Of a stretch of 64,000 bases of DNA, positions 39,356-48,858 are shown in pieces. The notes beneath the pieces are model-generated. The model was not told where the DNA came from. It saw only the letters and a list, made by a program, of their open reading frames with translations, and made no database searches. The first letter of the stretch is position 1, and the number at the start of each line of letters is the position of its first letter. Position numbers and translations under genes: made by a program. Source of the DNA: Haematospirillum sp. H1815 (GTDB lineage: Bacteria; Pseudomonadota; Alphaproteobacteria; Rhodospirillales; Rhodospirillaceae); contig NZ_JAAVTA010000007.1 of the NCBI RefSeq assembly GCF_012102705.1, positions 1 to 64,000 on the forward strand, in the 5' to 3' direction.

Positions 39356-40393
39356 TTAGCCCTGCTCGTCCAGGCGGTCCACCAGCGCCAGAATATCCAC
39401 AACGTTTGTAGCTTCCTGGCGCAAGGCATCGGCAACACACCAGAAAGACAGCCCGTTTTCAACGCTGATATCCCCGCGCAGGCGGGATACAAAGACGGGT
39501 TCCTCGCCAGAAGTCTCAGCAGGAGTGACGTATCCCTCCTCCACCCGGTGATCGACAACCGATACGCTGTCGCTCTCACGCAGGAGCTCCCTGACAGCCT
39601 GCTCGGAGACGGGGGATTCGCACTGGATATTGATGTAAGCCGCAGCACCCACAAAAGCAGCCACACGGGCACAGTTCACGTGAACGGCAGCACCCGGCAA
39701 CATCCGGGCCAAGCCGGCTGCAGCTTCATCTTCGGCTTCGGTTGCTCCCATATCAGAGAAAGACCCGACCTGGGGGATCACATTAAACGCAATCTGTTTG
39801 GGGAAAATCTCCCGGCTCGAAGCTGGCGGCTCGTTGACATAAATACCACGGGTCTGGCGGAACAACTCGTCCATCCCTTCACGTCCGGCTCCGGAAGTGG
39901 ATTCGTAGGTTGAGGCCACAACCCGCACAAGACCAAAGCGGTCATGCAACGGGGCAAGCACTTTTGACACCATCAGGGCCACAGGAGAGGGAACCGCAAG
40001 GACACCCTTCTTTTCCGCACGGTCAACATTGGCCGGATTCACTCCGGCCACCACCAATGGGACAGACGGATCGCGCCGGAAGTGCCCGCTGAGATCAATA
40101 ACCATGGCACCAACCCGCATAGCGCGAGATGCAACGGCAGATGCCTCACGTGGCTCCGTTGCCAGAACGACACGGTCCGAGGCCCGGAAATCGAAGGTCT
40201 CATGACCGGATATCTTCAGCACATCATCGTCACCATAGGAGACTTCACGCCCGATACGGGCCTGACTGTCCAAGGCTACCAGACGGATGACAGGAATATC
40301 CCGCTCGGCAAGGGTATCCAGGATTTCACGGGCCAGATGGCCCGATGCGCCAACCAGAACAATACGGGCAACAGCAGGGGTATGGGAACTCAT
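39356..40393 (-). CDS. Usg-like aspartate-semialdehyde dehydrogenase paralogue, probable pseudoenzyme
   Basis: A 345-residue protein of the aspartate-semialdehyde dehydrogenase family. The nucleotide motif is RIVLVGASGHLAREIL. The segment that normally holds the catalytic Cys (NPNCSTI-like) reads AVPSPVALMVS, without Cys, while STYESTSGAGREGMDEL resembles the family's later part. This is how E. coli Usg differs from Asd. It is therefore likely to be non-catalytic. The start is ATG 40393, behind GAAGGA; a longer open frame upstream is less likely. Confidence 0.8.
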   Translation of the reverse strand: MSSHTPAVARIVLVGASGHLAREILDTLAERDIPVIRLVALDSQARIGREVSYGDDDVLKISGHETFDFRASDRVVLATEPREASAVASRAMRVGAMVIDLSGHFRRDPSVPLVVAGVNPANVDRAEKKGVLAVPSPVALMVSKVLAPLHDRFGLVRVVASTYESTSGAGREGMDELFRQTRGIYVNEPPASSREIFPKQIAFNVIPQVGSFSDMGATEAEDEAAAGLARMLPGAAVHVNCARVAAFVGAAAYINIQCESPVSEQAVRELLRESDSVSVVDHRVEEGYVTPAETSGEEPVFVSRLRGDISVENGLSFWCVADALRQEATNVVDILALVDRLDEQG

Positions 40394-40558
40394 CAGACTA
40401 TCCTTCTCTGACAGCAGTCCTTGATCCGGGTACGGGACAGGCCCGGCAGACTCGCCTGGGTCCGCAAGGTATGTCTGTACGGACAACGGATCAAGCCTTG
40501 CCGTACAAGGGCCCCGGACGTACCTTGTAAGTATCTGGGCAAGAGGGGACCAACAGGC

Positions 40559-41431
40559 GTGCGTAGTGGTGAACAGGATCCGTCGCGGGCATTTCTAGAC
40601 CGGCTTCTGGGATCCATCCGGCACGGCCACAAGCTTGACGACCCCCGCAGCCCGGAGGTTCTGCAACGTTGGGCCATCATATGTCGTGACCTGCCTGATA
40701 CGGCCCTGCCCCTGATTATCCCGGCCACCCTGCGGGGCCTGCTGCGTCAGGCTGATATAGGCGAGCGCCTGCGCGATGTGTGCGGTATATCCGAACGATA
40801 CCATCTTCAGCACGAAACCATTGCTCCATACCTGATCAGCTATCGCCGCTACATGGCGGCACGGGTGAAAAACAAGGAGCCCGGCAGCGATGAAGCACGG
40901 CTGACGATTGCCAAGCTTCGCGGCGAACTCAATGCCCTGAGGGAGGAGTTCAATTCGGTCTTTGACCAGGCTGCTTCTGCCGAAATGGAGCGGGAACGCC
41001 TGGCCGGGGAGCACGACAGCCTCCAGCAGCAGCTTCTGGCCGAGCAAGTCCGGCGGGAAGAAGCAGAGCGGCGCCTGGAGGGCGTACGGGATCAGGCCTT
41101 CCGCCAGTTCCGCCTGTACCTCTTTTTGCTCAAGGAAGAACGAGACCGCCTGTCCAATGATCCGGATCGGGAACGCCTTCTGGCGGCCGAAATGGCAGTT
41201 GAAACCCATGCCCTGACCCTGGAGGCGCTGGGTGCGCGCGAGGACGCCGATATCCAGGCCCGGGAGATTCTGGGAGAAACCCTGTTTGCCGACTATTTCC
41301 AGAACCCAAACCGGGAGTCAGTTCTTCCAACCACGCCGAATACATCACAGGCCCCGGATCACGATCAGGTAACACCCGATAACCCGGATGATACAGCCCT
41401 GAATACAGAACAAGAACAAACCGGGAGCTGA
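40559..41431 (+). CDS. Hypothetical coiled-coil protein
   Basis: A 290-residue protein with a GTG start at 40559 (AGAGGGGA eight bases before); the frame is open further upstream to 40421 but without a ribosome site. Residues about 120-205 form a long charged coiled coil (LREEFNSVFDQAASAEMERE, then REEAERRLEG). The C-terminus is acidic and Asn/Asp/Gln-rich. No family is recognised. It is divergent from the Usg-like gene. Confidence 0.6.
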   Translation: MRSGEQDPSRAFLDRLLGSIRHGHKLDDPRSPEVLQRWAIICRDLPDTALPLIIPATLRGLLRQADIGERLRDVCGISERYHLQHETIAPYLISYRRYMAARVKNKEPGSDEARLTIAKLRGELNALREEFNSVFDQAASAEMERERLAGEHDSLQQQLLAEQVRREEAERRLEGVRDQAFRQFRLYLFLLKEERDRLSNDPDRERLLAAEMAVETHALTLEALGAREDADIQAREILGETLFADYFQNPNRESVLPTTPNTSQAPDHDQVTPDNPDDTALNTEQEQTGS

Positions 41432-41462
41432 TAAAAACAACCCCGACAAACACCGAAAAAGA

Positions 41463-41485
41463 CCCCCGGAAACGGTATCCGGGGG
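41463..41485. terminator. Candidate terminator hairpin after the coiled-coil gene
   Basis: CCCCCGGA at 41463-41470 pairs with TCCGGGGG at 41478-41485. No T run follows, so it may depend on Rho or serve only as an RNA-stabilising hairpin. Confidence 0.4.
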
Positions 41486-41712
41486 CAAGAGACGGAAGTT
41501 TCACCGGGATTGGTGCGCAGGGGGACAAGAAAAACCCGATGCCGGTTTGCGACAGGCGCAAGACCTCTTCCGGTTACGGAGTGCTAGGCGCCATCTACCG
41601 GCGCTATCACACATGCGGCCAGATCGTGGTGCAGCAACCCTGCCCTATCAAGAGAGTACCGGACTTATTTCACCAACGAGCCACATTCGACATAAGGAAA
41701 GCAGAACGGGAC

Positions 41713-44133
41713 TCAGGCTTCGCGGGTTAATGCCTCATGAAACTTGGAAGCCACCGCTGCTGACACGTCCCCGCTGACAAGGGAAGGCAGTCGGATCTGA
41801 ACCCGTGTTCCGCGGCCGGAAACAGAGAAGACAGACAACCTGCCCCCATTACGGCGGATACCACTCCTTGCAAGAGCCAGAACGGCCGAACAGACGTCAT
41901 GACCAAGCACAGCCCCATCATCCGAAACAGTCACCACCACACCCGGCAGAACCGCACCAGACAGGGAAACAACCGGCTCGTCACGCACCTCAAGACGAAT
42001 CCTCCCGTGGTTATAAGCTGCGGCAAGGGCAGAGGCAAACACCAGGACAAGACTCTGGCGCAAGGAAGAACCATCCGCAGAAATCCTGTTACAGGACGCA
42101 TCATAGCGATAGTCAAGGACTACATCCCGATGAGTTGCAGCAGCCTGGACATCAGCCAGCACAACAGACATCAGGTCGCGCAAATTTACGACACCCGATA
42201 CAGGGTCCTCTGACTGCGCCTGCAACCAGTCCAAGTCAAGAACGGCGTCGTTGATAACGGACAGAAAATGCAGAAGCGCCATCACTCGCCCGGCGTACTC
42301 CTGCCGGGACGGATCCAGACCTCCCATGTGGCCAGTCAACAAGACTTCACACAGACTGCCAACCGTTCCAAGAGGAGCCCGTATCAGCTCGGCCAGCGAT
42401 GACAATACATAAGCCGGATTGGCCGTTATGGGCAGGCATGCTCCCTCTGCAACATCTGGCTGAACAAGGAGAACACAACCATCAGGCAGAGCAACAACCA
42501 TAACTCCTGCAGGTAACGATCCGGAAAAGGAAGGAAAGACACCACGATCACCGGGAGGTGCGGACAGGAATGTCTGGACAGACGTCCAGATCGGATCGGC
42601 CCGGATAACATCTGGCTGTCGGGCCAGAAGCATCGCGAATGCAGGATGCTGCGCCAGAGTCTCCGCATCTACTTTCCACAAGGTCCGGAAAGCTGTATTT
42701 GCCTGGCACAGATGCCCGTCAGCATCAAAAACAGCAACAGCCTGGGGCAACGCGTCCATAATCTGGTCCTGGACCGCCAGAACTTGCCGCAGGCGTGCCT
42801 CCAGGGTCAACCGGTCGGTCACATCTTCGTACGTCGCCAGAAGCCCCCCCAAAGGATGAGGGGCCAGAACCCGCCGCAACGTCTTTCCATCCGGAAGATG
42901 AAGGAGATCCTCCATCGGCTCGAGCAGAGCCTTGAAACGGGCCAGTTCACGCTGCCGGAAAGCCGGATAATCGGCAACTTCGGGAAGAAGACGATTCAGC
43001 CGCTGTTGTTCCAGAACTTCGGCATAGTCTGGATTTGATGTCGCCAACCATAATGGATCAAGCTTCCATAACCGAGCAAACGCAGGATTATGAAAACGCA
43101 GTCGCGTATCAGAACCAAAAATGGCAACAGCCGTGCCCAAACGCTCCAGGACAGCGACATGACTGCCCATTTGCTGCTCTGTCGCCTGACGCAACACCTC
43201 AAGACGGGTAATATCCTGGGCAACCCCCACGGTGTGGAGGCCATCATCCGAACCTTGGCCAGGAATAACAGGACTCTCTGTAATTTCCATCAACCGGCGA
43301 CTGCCACCAACAACCGTATGCCACGTTCCGGAGCGAGCCCGGCCAGAAGCCCGGACTGCCGACGCCATAGACCGCAAATCCCGGACAGCAGATCCGGCAA
43401 CAAGCTCCTGCACGCTGGATCCACACTGCCCAGACGAGGAATCAACCGCATCCAGGAACGTCCGATTTGCCAGAATAATATCCAGACCATCATCACGAAC
43501 CCAGACCGGAACCGGAATGGTATCCAGAACACGCCTCAAACGGAACGCCTCGCTGGCAGCACAGTGAAAACGTGCCAACAACTCGCGACGGTCTTCCTCA
43601 CCGGACGATACATCACGGGCCCAGAGCACATCGGCAAGACAGCGGCCATCATCAGCCAAGGCCCGTACCCCTGATACCTCGACACGACGCAATACGTCTT
43701 CCTGCCCCTCCGCAGGCTGTAGACCAAGAATGATCGAGAATCCCTCTCCTTCACTGCGCAAGCGATGCACAAGGGAAGACAGACGTGCACCATCACCTGG
43801 CAGAAAGACTGAAACAACATCACCAAAAGAGGCCGAATGACCGGAAAACAACGACAGCATGACAGCAAGCCGCCGCGAGCACTGCCCTCCCCCCAGCAGA
43901 TCTCCGTCCTTGACAGGATCGTCCGATGCGGACCACAGATACCACCCATCCGGACTGACCGCCATGACATGGGACAGCATCTCGGCCTCTATCCCCGCAG
44001 TTTGCCACGATGCACGGTCACGATACCAACGCCACCAGAACCACCACAGAGCCAACAGCAATGGCGGGAAAAGAGCTGCTGGCTCTATTCCATAGTGAGA
44101 AAGAAAAGTGATGGTCTGCTGAAGATACCCCAT
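41713..44133 (-). CDS. Multi-PAS histidine-kinase-like protein, probable pseudokinase
   Basis: An 806-residue protein starting at ATG 44133 (MGYLQQTITFLSHYG). One membrane segment near residues 16-33 (LFPPLLLALWWFWWRW) is followed by several PAS-like modules (for example VLDTIPVPVWVRDDGLDI, LERLGTAVAIFGSD and MDALPQAVAVFDADG). The dimerisation helix reads AELIRAPLGTVGSL, where the phosphoacceptor position of a normal HELRTPL box is Glu. The N box Asn is not seen (ALAAAYNHGRI) and the G1 box reads VSDDGAVLG. The kinase module is thus degenerate. DivL is a known alphaproteobacterial case of a histidine kinase without the His; an equivalent role is only a suggestion. Confidence 0.8.
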   Translation of the reverse strand: MGYLQQTITFLSHYGIEPAALFPPLLLALWWFWWRWYRDRASWQTAGIEAEMLSHVMAVSPDGWYLWSASDDPVKDGDLLGGGQCSRRLAVMLSLFSGHSASFGDVVSVFLPGDGARLSSLVHRLRSEGEGFSIILGLQPAEGQEDVLRRVEVSGVRALADDGRCLADVLWARDVSSGEEDRRELLARFHCAASEAFRLRRVLDTIPVPVWVRDDGLDIILANRTFLDAVDSSSGQCGSSVQELVAGSAVRDLRSMASAVRASGRARSGTWHTVVGGSRRLMEITESPVIPGQGSDDGLHTVGVAQDITRLEVLRQATEQQMGSHVAVLERLGTAVAIFGSDTRLRFHNPAFARLWKLDPLWLATSNPDYAEVLEQQRLNRLLPEVADYPAFRQRELARFKALLEPMEDLLHLPDGKTLRRVLAPHPLGGLLATYEDVTDRLTLEARLRQVLAVQDQIMDALPQAVAVFDADGHLCQANTAFRTLWKVDAETLAQHPAFAMLLARQPDVIRADPIWTSVQTFLSAPPGDRGVFPSFSGSLPAGVMVVALPDGCVLLVQPDVAEGACLPITANPAYVLSSLAELIRAPLGTVGSLCEVLLTGHMGGLDPSRQEYAGRVMALLHFLSVINDAVLDLDWLQAQSEDPVSGVVNLRDLMSVVLADVQAAATHRDVVLDYRYDASCNRISADGSSLRQSLVLVFASALAAAYNHGRIRLEVRDEPVVSLSGAVLPGVVVTVSDDGAVLGHDVCSAVLALARSGIRRNGGRLSVFSVSGRGTRVQIRLPSLVSGDVSAAVASKFHEALTREA

Positions 44134-44259
44134 ACGCGCAACAGTGCAGGGTAGAGAAAAAAAACTCAAGCAACCACAGAAGAAGAGCGTGATATATTTG
44201 GTGCCAGATCCGGGCCTCTGTCCTGAATGTTTATCTGCCTCCGTTACAGGAATGATAAA

Positions 44260-44751
44260 GTGAAGAAACTCGTCTTGTGTGCCTGCCTTGTCATGGCACT
44301 CTCCTGCCCGGCCCATGCGCATGAAGCAGACCATCACGCACAACACTCACACGAACATGCCTCCCAGCCCGTGCAGCAGGAATGGGGTATTGCAGGCGTA
44401 CCTGAGGCCGTGACCCGAACGATTGTCTTGAGCACGAGTGATACCATGCGCTTTACACCCGATACCCTTACAGTCCGCGTGGGCGAAACCGTTCGTTTCA
44501 AGGTCGATAATCATGGGAACACCTTGCATGAGTTCGTTCTTGGCACACCCGACAAGCTTGCAGAACACGCAGACATCATGCGGCACAACCCGGACATGAG
44601 TCATGCCGAGCCTCATATGGCACATGTCCAACCAAACGCATCCAACGATGTCGTATGGCTGTTCAACCGCGTTGGAACGTTTGGTTTTGCCTGCCTGATT
44701 CCCGGGCACTACGAAGCCGGAATGACCGGAACCATCCACGTCACCCGCTGA
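44260..44751 (+). CDS. Exported cupredoxin-like copper protein with a His-rich N-terminus
   Basis: A 163-residue protein starting at GTG 44260 (AGGAATG upstream). A signal peptide (KKLVLCACLVMALSCPAHA) is followed by a His-rich stretch (HEADHHAQHSHEHA) and a cupredoxin domain. Type-1 copper ligands are visible as His in NTLHEFVLG and Cys, His, Met in FACLIPGHYEAGM. It probably carries or binds copper in the periplasm. It is divergent from the PAS pseudokinase and convergent with recX. Confidence 0.88.
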   Translation: MKKLVLCACLVMALSCPAHAHEADHHAQHSHEHASQPVQQEWGIAGVPEAVTRTIVLSTSDTMRFTPDTLTVRVGETVRFKVDNHGNTLHEFVLGTPDKLAEHADIMRHNPDMSHAEPHMAHVQPNASNDVVWLFNRVGTFGFACLIPGHYEAGMTGTIHVTR

Positions 44752-44769
44752 TTACAGGGGGAAATACCC

Positions 44770-45348
44770 CTATACAGGTCCAATTGCGGATTCCAGATCA
44801 TCAGGGTTACAGGCATCCAGAATTTGGCGAATGACATCCGTAGCAAACCCACGACGGGCCAAGGCGGCCATGTCCCTGTAACGCCGGGCACTACGGCTTT
44901 CCGGGTCACCCCATGGCCCGATACGGCGCCGTCGGGCAAAAATAACAGCAGCCGTCAAATCCGGATCGATCTCACTATCACCAGCCCTGTCAGCAGCCAG
45001 ACCACACAGGGCCTGTTCAACCAGTTCTGGAGATACACCCTTCTGACGCAAACGGGACCGTACACCCCGCGCAGAAACACCCCGCGCCACCAAGGAACGG
45101 GCACGAGATTCCGCAAAGGAAGCATCATCGAGATAACCAAGATCCGTCAAACGATCCAGAACAGCCGTAATCGCAGAAGACACAGCTTCAGCATCCATAT
45201 TCCCGGCAGGATCCGAACGGGCAACGCGCCGTTCCAGAACGCGACGCACACCATCACGACTGGCCGCAAACCGCTCCAGGTAATGAAGGGCAGCCTTCAT
45301 CAAGCTCTCTACCCCCAGAGGAACCGGATCCGCTTTCTTCTCGTACAT
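44770..45348 (-). CDS. recX: RecA regulator RecX
   Basis: A 192-residue RecX-family protein that modulates RecA filaments. The three-helix repeat pattern is seen in YLERFAASRDGVRRVLERRV, YLDDASFAESRARSLVARG and SARGVRSRLRQKG. A further repeat follows at the C-terminus (RDMAALARRGFATDVIRQIL). The ATG at 45348 is preferred; an upstream TTG at 45402 would add 18 residues. It is not next to recA in the window. Confidence 0.88.
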   Translation of the reverse strand: MYEKKADPVPLGVESLMKAALHYLERFAASRDGVRRVLERRVARSDPAGNMDAEAVSSAITAVLDRLTDLGYLDDASFAESRARSLVARGVSARGVRSRLRQKGVSPELVEQALCGLAADRAGDSEIDPDLTAAVIFARRRRIGPWGDPESRSARRYRDMAALARRGFATDVIRQILDACNPDDLESAIGPV

Positions 45349-45391
45349 GCAATGTGTTTCCCGTACAGGCAAAATGATCGGAACCCTGACA

Positions 45392-45412
45392 TCAAGATGC
45401 AAGACATCTTGA
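45392..45412. promoter_or_regulatory. Dyad between divergent recX and an ABC permease gene
   Basis: TCAAGATG at 45392-45399 and CATCTTGA at 45405-45412 form perfect 8-base arms with a 5-base spacer, between the two start codons. It may be an operator for either gene. Confidence 0.45.
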
Positions 45413-45476
45413 CCTTCGCACGTGTTGGCCGTTTCCTTCTGCAGTCCTGCAAAACCAGAAACTGAAAGCTGTCACC

Positions 45477-46292
45477 ATGACCGAGGCCCCCGCATTCCCG
45501 CCCCCTGCGCCCCGTGCGATGGGCCCCGTAAACTGGCTTGGCCTGTGGGAGCTATATCTGCGCGAAGTCCGACGTTTTATCAAGGTCTGGCAACAAACAA
45601 TCGCAGCACCAATGGTTGTATCACTCCTGTTCCTGGCAATCTTTGCCCTTGCCCTTGGATCCAGCGCACAGCAAACCGTGGGACAGGTCAGCTTCATGGA
45701 GTTTCTGGCACCCGGGTTGATCATGATGGGCATGGTGCAGAATGCTTTTGCCAACACATCCAGTTCGCTCATTATCTCCAAGATCCAGGGGAATATCATC
45801 GATGTCCTGATGCCTCCCCTCTCGCCCTGGGAACTGACGCTTGGATTTGCCCTTGGCGGCATGACACGGGGCATGGTTGTCGGAGTGGCGATCGGGGTTG
45901 GCATGTTACCTTTCGTGACCCTGCATATCCATAATTGGGGCTACATCCTGTTCCATGCCGTCGGTGCCAGCATGATTCTCAGCCTGCTGGGCATTCTGGC
46001 CGGTGTATGGTCAGAGAAGTTTGACCACATGGCCGGAATCACAAACTTTATCATCACGCCACTGTCATTCCTGTCCGGCACGTTCTATTCCATCGACCGC
46101 CTGCCGGATAACTTTCTGTTCATTGCCCATCTGAATCCCTTCTTCTACATGGTTGACGGCTTCCGGTACGGCTTTATTGGTCATGAAGCAGCCCTGCCTG
46201 AAACCGGTCTCTGGGTTGTTGCGCTAACAAACGTGGTGCTGATGCTTACATGCCATGTCCTGATCAGGTCAGGATATCGCCTGAAAAGTTGA
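45477..46292 (+). CDS. ABC-2 type transporter permease
   Basis: A 271-residue inner-membrane permease with six hydrophobic segments, of the YadH/NodJ type. Family segments: FMEFLAPGLIMMGMVQNAF, and the late PLSFLSGTFYSIDRLP then LNPFFYMVDGFRYG. The usual partner ATPase is not adjacent: recX is upstream on the opposite strand and hslO follows. The substrate is unknown. Confidence 0.9.
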   Translation: MTEAPAFPPPAPRAMGPVNWLGLWELYLREVRRFIKVWQQTIAAPMVVSLLFLAIFALALGSSAQQTVGQVSFMEFLAPGLIMMGMVQNAFANTSSSLIISKIQGNIIDVLMPPLSPWELTLGFALGGMTRGMVVGVAIGVGMLPFVTLHIHNWGYILFHAVGASMILSLLGILAGVWSEKFDHMAGITNFIITPLSFLSGTFYSIDRLPDNFLFIAHLNPFFYMVDGFRYGFIGHEAALPETGLWVVALTNVVLMLTCHVLIRSGYRLKS

Positions 46293-46341
46293 AGCCTTTA
46301 ACATAACCACGCAGGCTAAAGCAGAAAAATGACCCCAAGCT

Positions 46342-46368
46342 CCAGAAAGACGGTTTGGTCTTTCTTGG
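46342..46368. terminator. Hairpin between the ABC-2 permease and hslO
   Basis: CCAGAAAGAC at 46342-46351 pairs with GTCTTTCTTGG at 46358-46368, with one bulged T. No T run follows, so this is a moderate call for termination after the permease gene. Confidence 0.45.
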
Positions 46369-46461
46369 CGGGGGTATAAACTGCACCCATAACCTGTTAA
46401 CAACCAAGATCCGTTGACAGATCCTCTTTCGCCCTTTTGTCGTGTGTTGCCGAGATTGTTC

Positions 46462-47412
46462 ATGACTGACCAGAGTGCCCCCCAGACCCCGGATTTTGCC
46501 CTGCCCTTTTTATTGCACGGCGGCTTGTTGAGGGGACGCTTGGCCCGCACGTGCGCAACCTCGGATGCCATTCTGGAGCGACACAAGTACCCGGCGGCCA
46601 TTTCACGGCTGGTAGCAGAAGCTGCGGCTCTGGCCTCGGTATTGGCCAATGCCCTGAAATTCAATGGTGTCTTTACCCTGCAGGCCCAAGGCAGCGGGCC
46701 GGTACGGCAGCTGGTGGCTGATGTAACATCGGATGGACAGGTCCGTGCCTGCGCCACCTTCGATGAAACAGCGGATGGATTGGATGACCCCGGCACTGCC
46801 GAAGAAGCAAGCGTACAAAAGCTGTTGGGAACAGGGCACTTGGCCTTTACGGTTGACCAAGGGAATGTTCCTGAACGCTATCAGGGGCTGGTGGAACTGA
46901 CAGGCCGAACCCTTTCAGAGTGCCTCCATGCCTATTTCCGTCAGTCCGAGCAGCTGGAAACAGCTATCAAGGTTGCATCCGAAGCCCCATGCCCGAACCA
47001 CAACGGATGGCGGGCTGCTGCCCTGATGATCCAGAGAATGCCGGTCGATGGTGGCAAAATCCTCTCCATATCCAAGGACGATGCAGACGAGGCCTGGCGC
47101 ACGGCCGTCATCCTTCTTGGGAGCCTGACAACGGCTGAACTCCTTGATCCCGGCCTTGAGGCCGGCACTGTTCTGCACCGCCTGTTCCACGATGAGGATC
47201 TGTCTGTATTGCCACCCCGCCCCTTGGTATTCGGGTGCCGTTGCTCACGGCAAAGGGTGGAAGAAACGCTGGCAACCTTCAGCCCCAGCAGCTTGGGCGA
47301 GATGCAGCTTGATGATGGATCGGTCAGCGTCCAGTGCCAGTTCTGTTCCACGGAATACATCTTCAGCGCATCGGATATCGAAGTCCTCTCCCAAGGTACA
47401 ACATCACCATGA
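46462..47412 (+). CDS. hslO: Redox-regulated chaperone Hsp33
   Basis: A 316-residue oxidation-activated holdase. The N-terminal domain shows AAALASVLANALKFNGVF and QAQGSGPVRQLVADVTSDG. The redox zinc switch is complete: CRC (GCRCSRQR) and CQFC near the C-terminus. The start is ATG 46462; an extension upstream is not in the family. A lipoprotein gene overlaps its stop by ATGA. Confidence 0.96.
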   Translation: MTDQSAPQTPDFALPFLLHGGLLRGRLARTCATSDAILERHKYPAAISRLVAEAAALASVLANALKFNGVFTLQAQGSGPVRQLVADVTSDGQVRACATFDETADGLDDPGTAEEASVQKLLGTGHLAFTVDQGNVPERYQGLVELTGRTLSECLHAYFRQSEQLETAIKVASEAPCPNHNGWRAAALMIQRMPVDGGKILSISKDDADEAWRTAVILLGSLTTAELLDPGLEAGTVLHRLFHDEDLSVLPPRPLVFGCRCSRQRVEETLATFSPSSLGEMQLDDGSVSVQCQFCSTEYIFSASDIEVLSQGTTSP

Positions 47413-48044
47413 CATACGCTTTCCCGTTTTCGCGGTTTCTGCCCGCTCTGGGCACAGTCTGCCTTTTTGCCATGCTGTCACTTGCTGCCGGGTGTTCGGA
47501 CCAAGGGCCACCCGTTTCCAAACAACCAGAGTTACGCTTCCTGACAAAGGCTCCCTTTCGGTTTGCAGCACAAGGTCCGGATATTGTGACAAGCTATATC
47601 CCACCACTGCGCAGCCCACATGTCGAACATCGTATGCCTCTGTCACCGGAACAGGCCATGCGGACATGGGCACAGGACCGGATTACAACAACCCACACTC
47701 ATCAAAGACATATCCGGGTTGATATACGCGAGGCATCCGTAACAGAAACCAAGCTTCCAACCAAGAAGGGAATCACCGGCTTCTTTACCAACGAGCCAGA
47801 GGCACGCTATGCCGCAAAAGCCAATATCGCGGTCCAGATTGTTGATGGCGCCGGCGTTGTGCGTCACGAAGCATCGGCCACAGCGTGGAGGACCATAACA
47901 ATTCCCGAGAAAGCATCTCTGGCTGAACGTGACCAGATCTGGTTTGAACTGGTAGAGCACCTGATGCAGGATATGGATGCCCAGCTTGGGGCAGCCATAC
48001 GCCAGCACCTGGGGTCAGCTCTCCTTGACCGGAGCACGTCCTGA
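47409..48044 (+). CDS. Lipoprotein of unknown function downstream of hslO
   Basis: A 211-residue lipoprotein starting at ATG 47409, which overlaps the hslO stop (ATGA), so translation is coupled. The signal peptide ends in a lipobox LAAGC near residue 29. The remaining sequence has an N-terminal Pro-rich stretch and a mixed alpha/beta core (VDIREASVTETKLPTKKG, AKANIAVQIVDGAG). It is a conserved-looking protein without a name I recognise. The hslO partner suggests envelope stress, which is an inference from position. Confidence 0.8.
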   Translation: MTYAFPFSRFLPALGTVCLFAMLSLAAGCSDQGPPVSKQPELRFLTKAPFRFAAQGPDIVTSYIPPLRSPHVEHRMPLSPEQAMRTWAQDRITTTHTHQRHIRVDIREASVTETKLPTKKGITGFFTNEPEARYAAKANIAVQIVDGAGVVRHEASATAWRTITIPEKASLAERDQIWFELVEHLMQDMDAQLGAAIRQHLGSALLDRSTS

Positions 48045-48095
48045 CAGCAAGGCCACACTGGGATTTGGTGTCGTGCACAACCGGAAGGGTTCGTC

Positions 48096-48848
48096 ATGTC
48101 AGATGATAAGTCCTCGGGCACACATGCTGCTGTTCCGGAAGGGCTGGTTGTTTACGCCATAGGCGATATCCACGGGCGCCTTGATCTTCTGGACGCCCTT
48201 CTGGAACAGATTGGCCACGATATAGCCCAGCGACGCCAAGCAAAAGAGCGGGTGCTTTTGATTACCTTGGGTGATTACGTTGACCGGGGACCTGATACGC
48301 CCGGCGTTCTGGAACGCTTGCGGACTCTCTCCCTGGAAAACGGAGAAACACGCTGCCTGCTGGGTAATCACGAAGACTCCCTTCTGAGCTTCCTTGAACA
48401 CCCTGCCGACGGGTTGAACTGGCTGAAATACGGTGGCCTAGAAACACTGCACAGCTATGGTGTGGATACGCCGGACAAGGAACCGGAGACGCTGGATCGT
48501 TTCAAACTGTCACGTGCCTTCAGGGCTGCCTTCCCCGGGGAACACCGCCAGTTTCTGCAAAACATGCCCCTATGGACGACATGCGGAGACTACCTTTTCG
48601 TACACGCTGGGATACGCCCCGGAATTTCACTGGGCCGTCAAAGCCGACGGGACATGTTGTGGATCCGGGAACCCTTCCTGTCGTGCACCGATACGCGGGA
48701 GCACACCGTGGTACATGGTCACACCATACACCCGACACCAGAAAACAGGGCAAACCGAATCGGGATTGATACCGGGGCCTGGCGCAGTAACGTGCTCACC
48801 GCAGTTGTTCTTCAGGGAACCCATCGCAGCTTTATCCAGACGCACTGA
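48096..48848 (+). CDS. Metallophosphoesterase (serine/threonine phosphatase type)
   Basis: A 250-residue calcineurin-like phosphoesterase. The three family motifs are complete: GDIHGR near residue 23, GDYVDRG near 59 and GNHED near 91; a later HG-H pair occurs in FVHAG and VVHGHTIH. It may dephosphorylate proteins or diadenosine-type nucleotides; substrate is not readable. It lies 51 bases after the lipoprotein gene. Confidence 0.93.
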   Translation: MSDDKSSGTHAAVPEGLVVYAIGDIHGRLDLLDALLEQIGHDIAQRRQAKERVLLITLGDYVDRGPDTPGVLERLRTLSLENGETRCLLGNHEDSLLSFLEHPADGLNWLKYGGLETLHSYGVDTPDKEPETLDRFKLSRAFRAAFPGEHRQFLQNMPLWTTCGDYLFVHAGIRPGISLGRQSRRDMLWIREPFLSCTDTREHTVVHGHTIHPTPENRANRIGIDTGAWRSNVLTAVVLQGTHRSFIQTH

Positions 48849-48858
48849 GATGACATCC

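Noticed and set aside
38977..39672. Minus-strand open frames (231 and 134 codons) overlapping the pgk end, the GC-rich gap and the Usg-like gene
   Set aside because: No family-like pattern, no clear ribosome site, and they overlap a supported gene in another frame.
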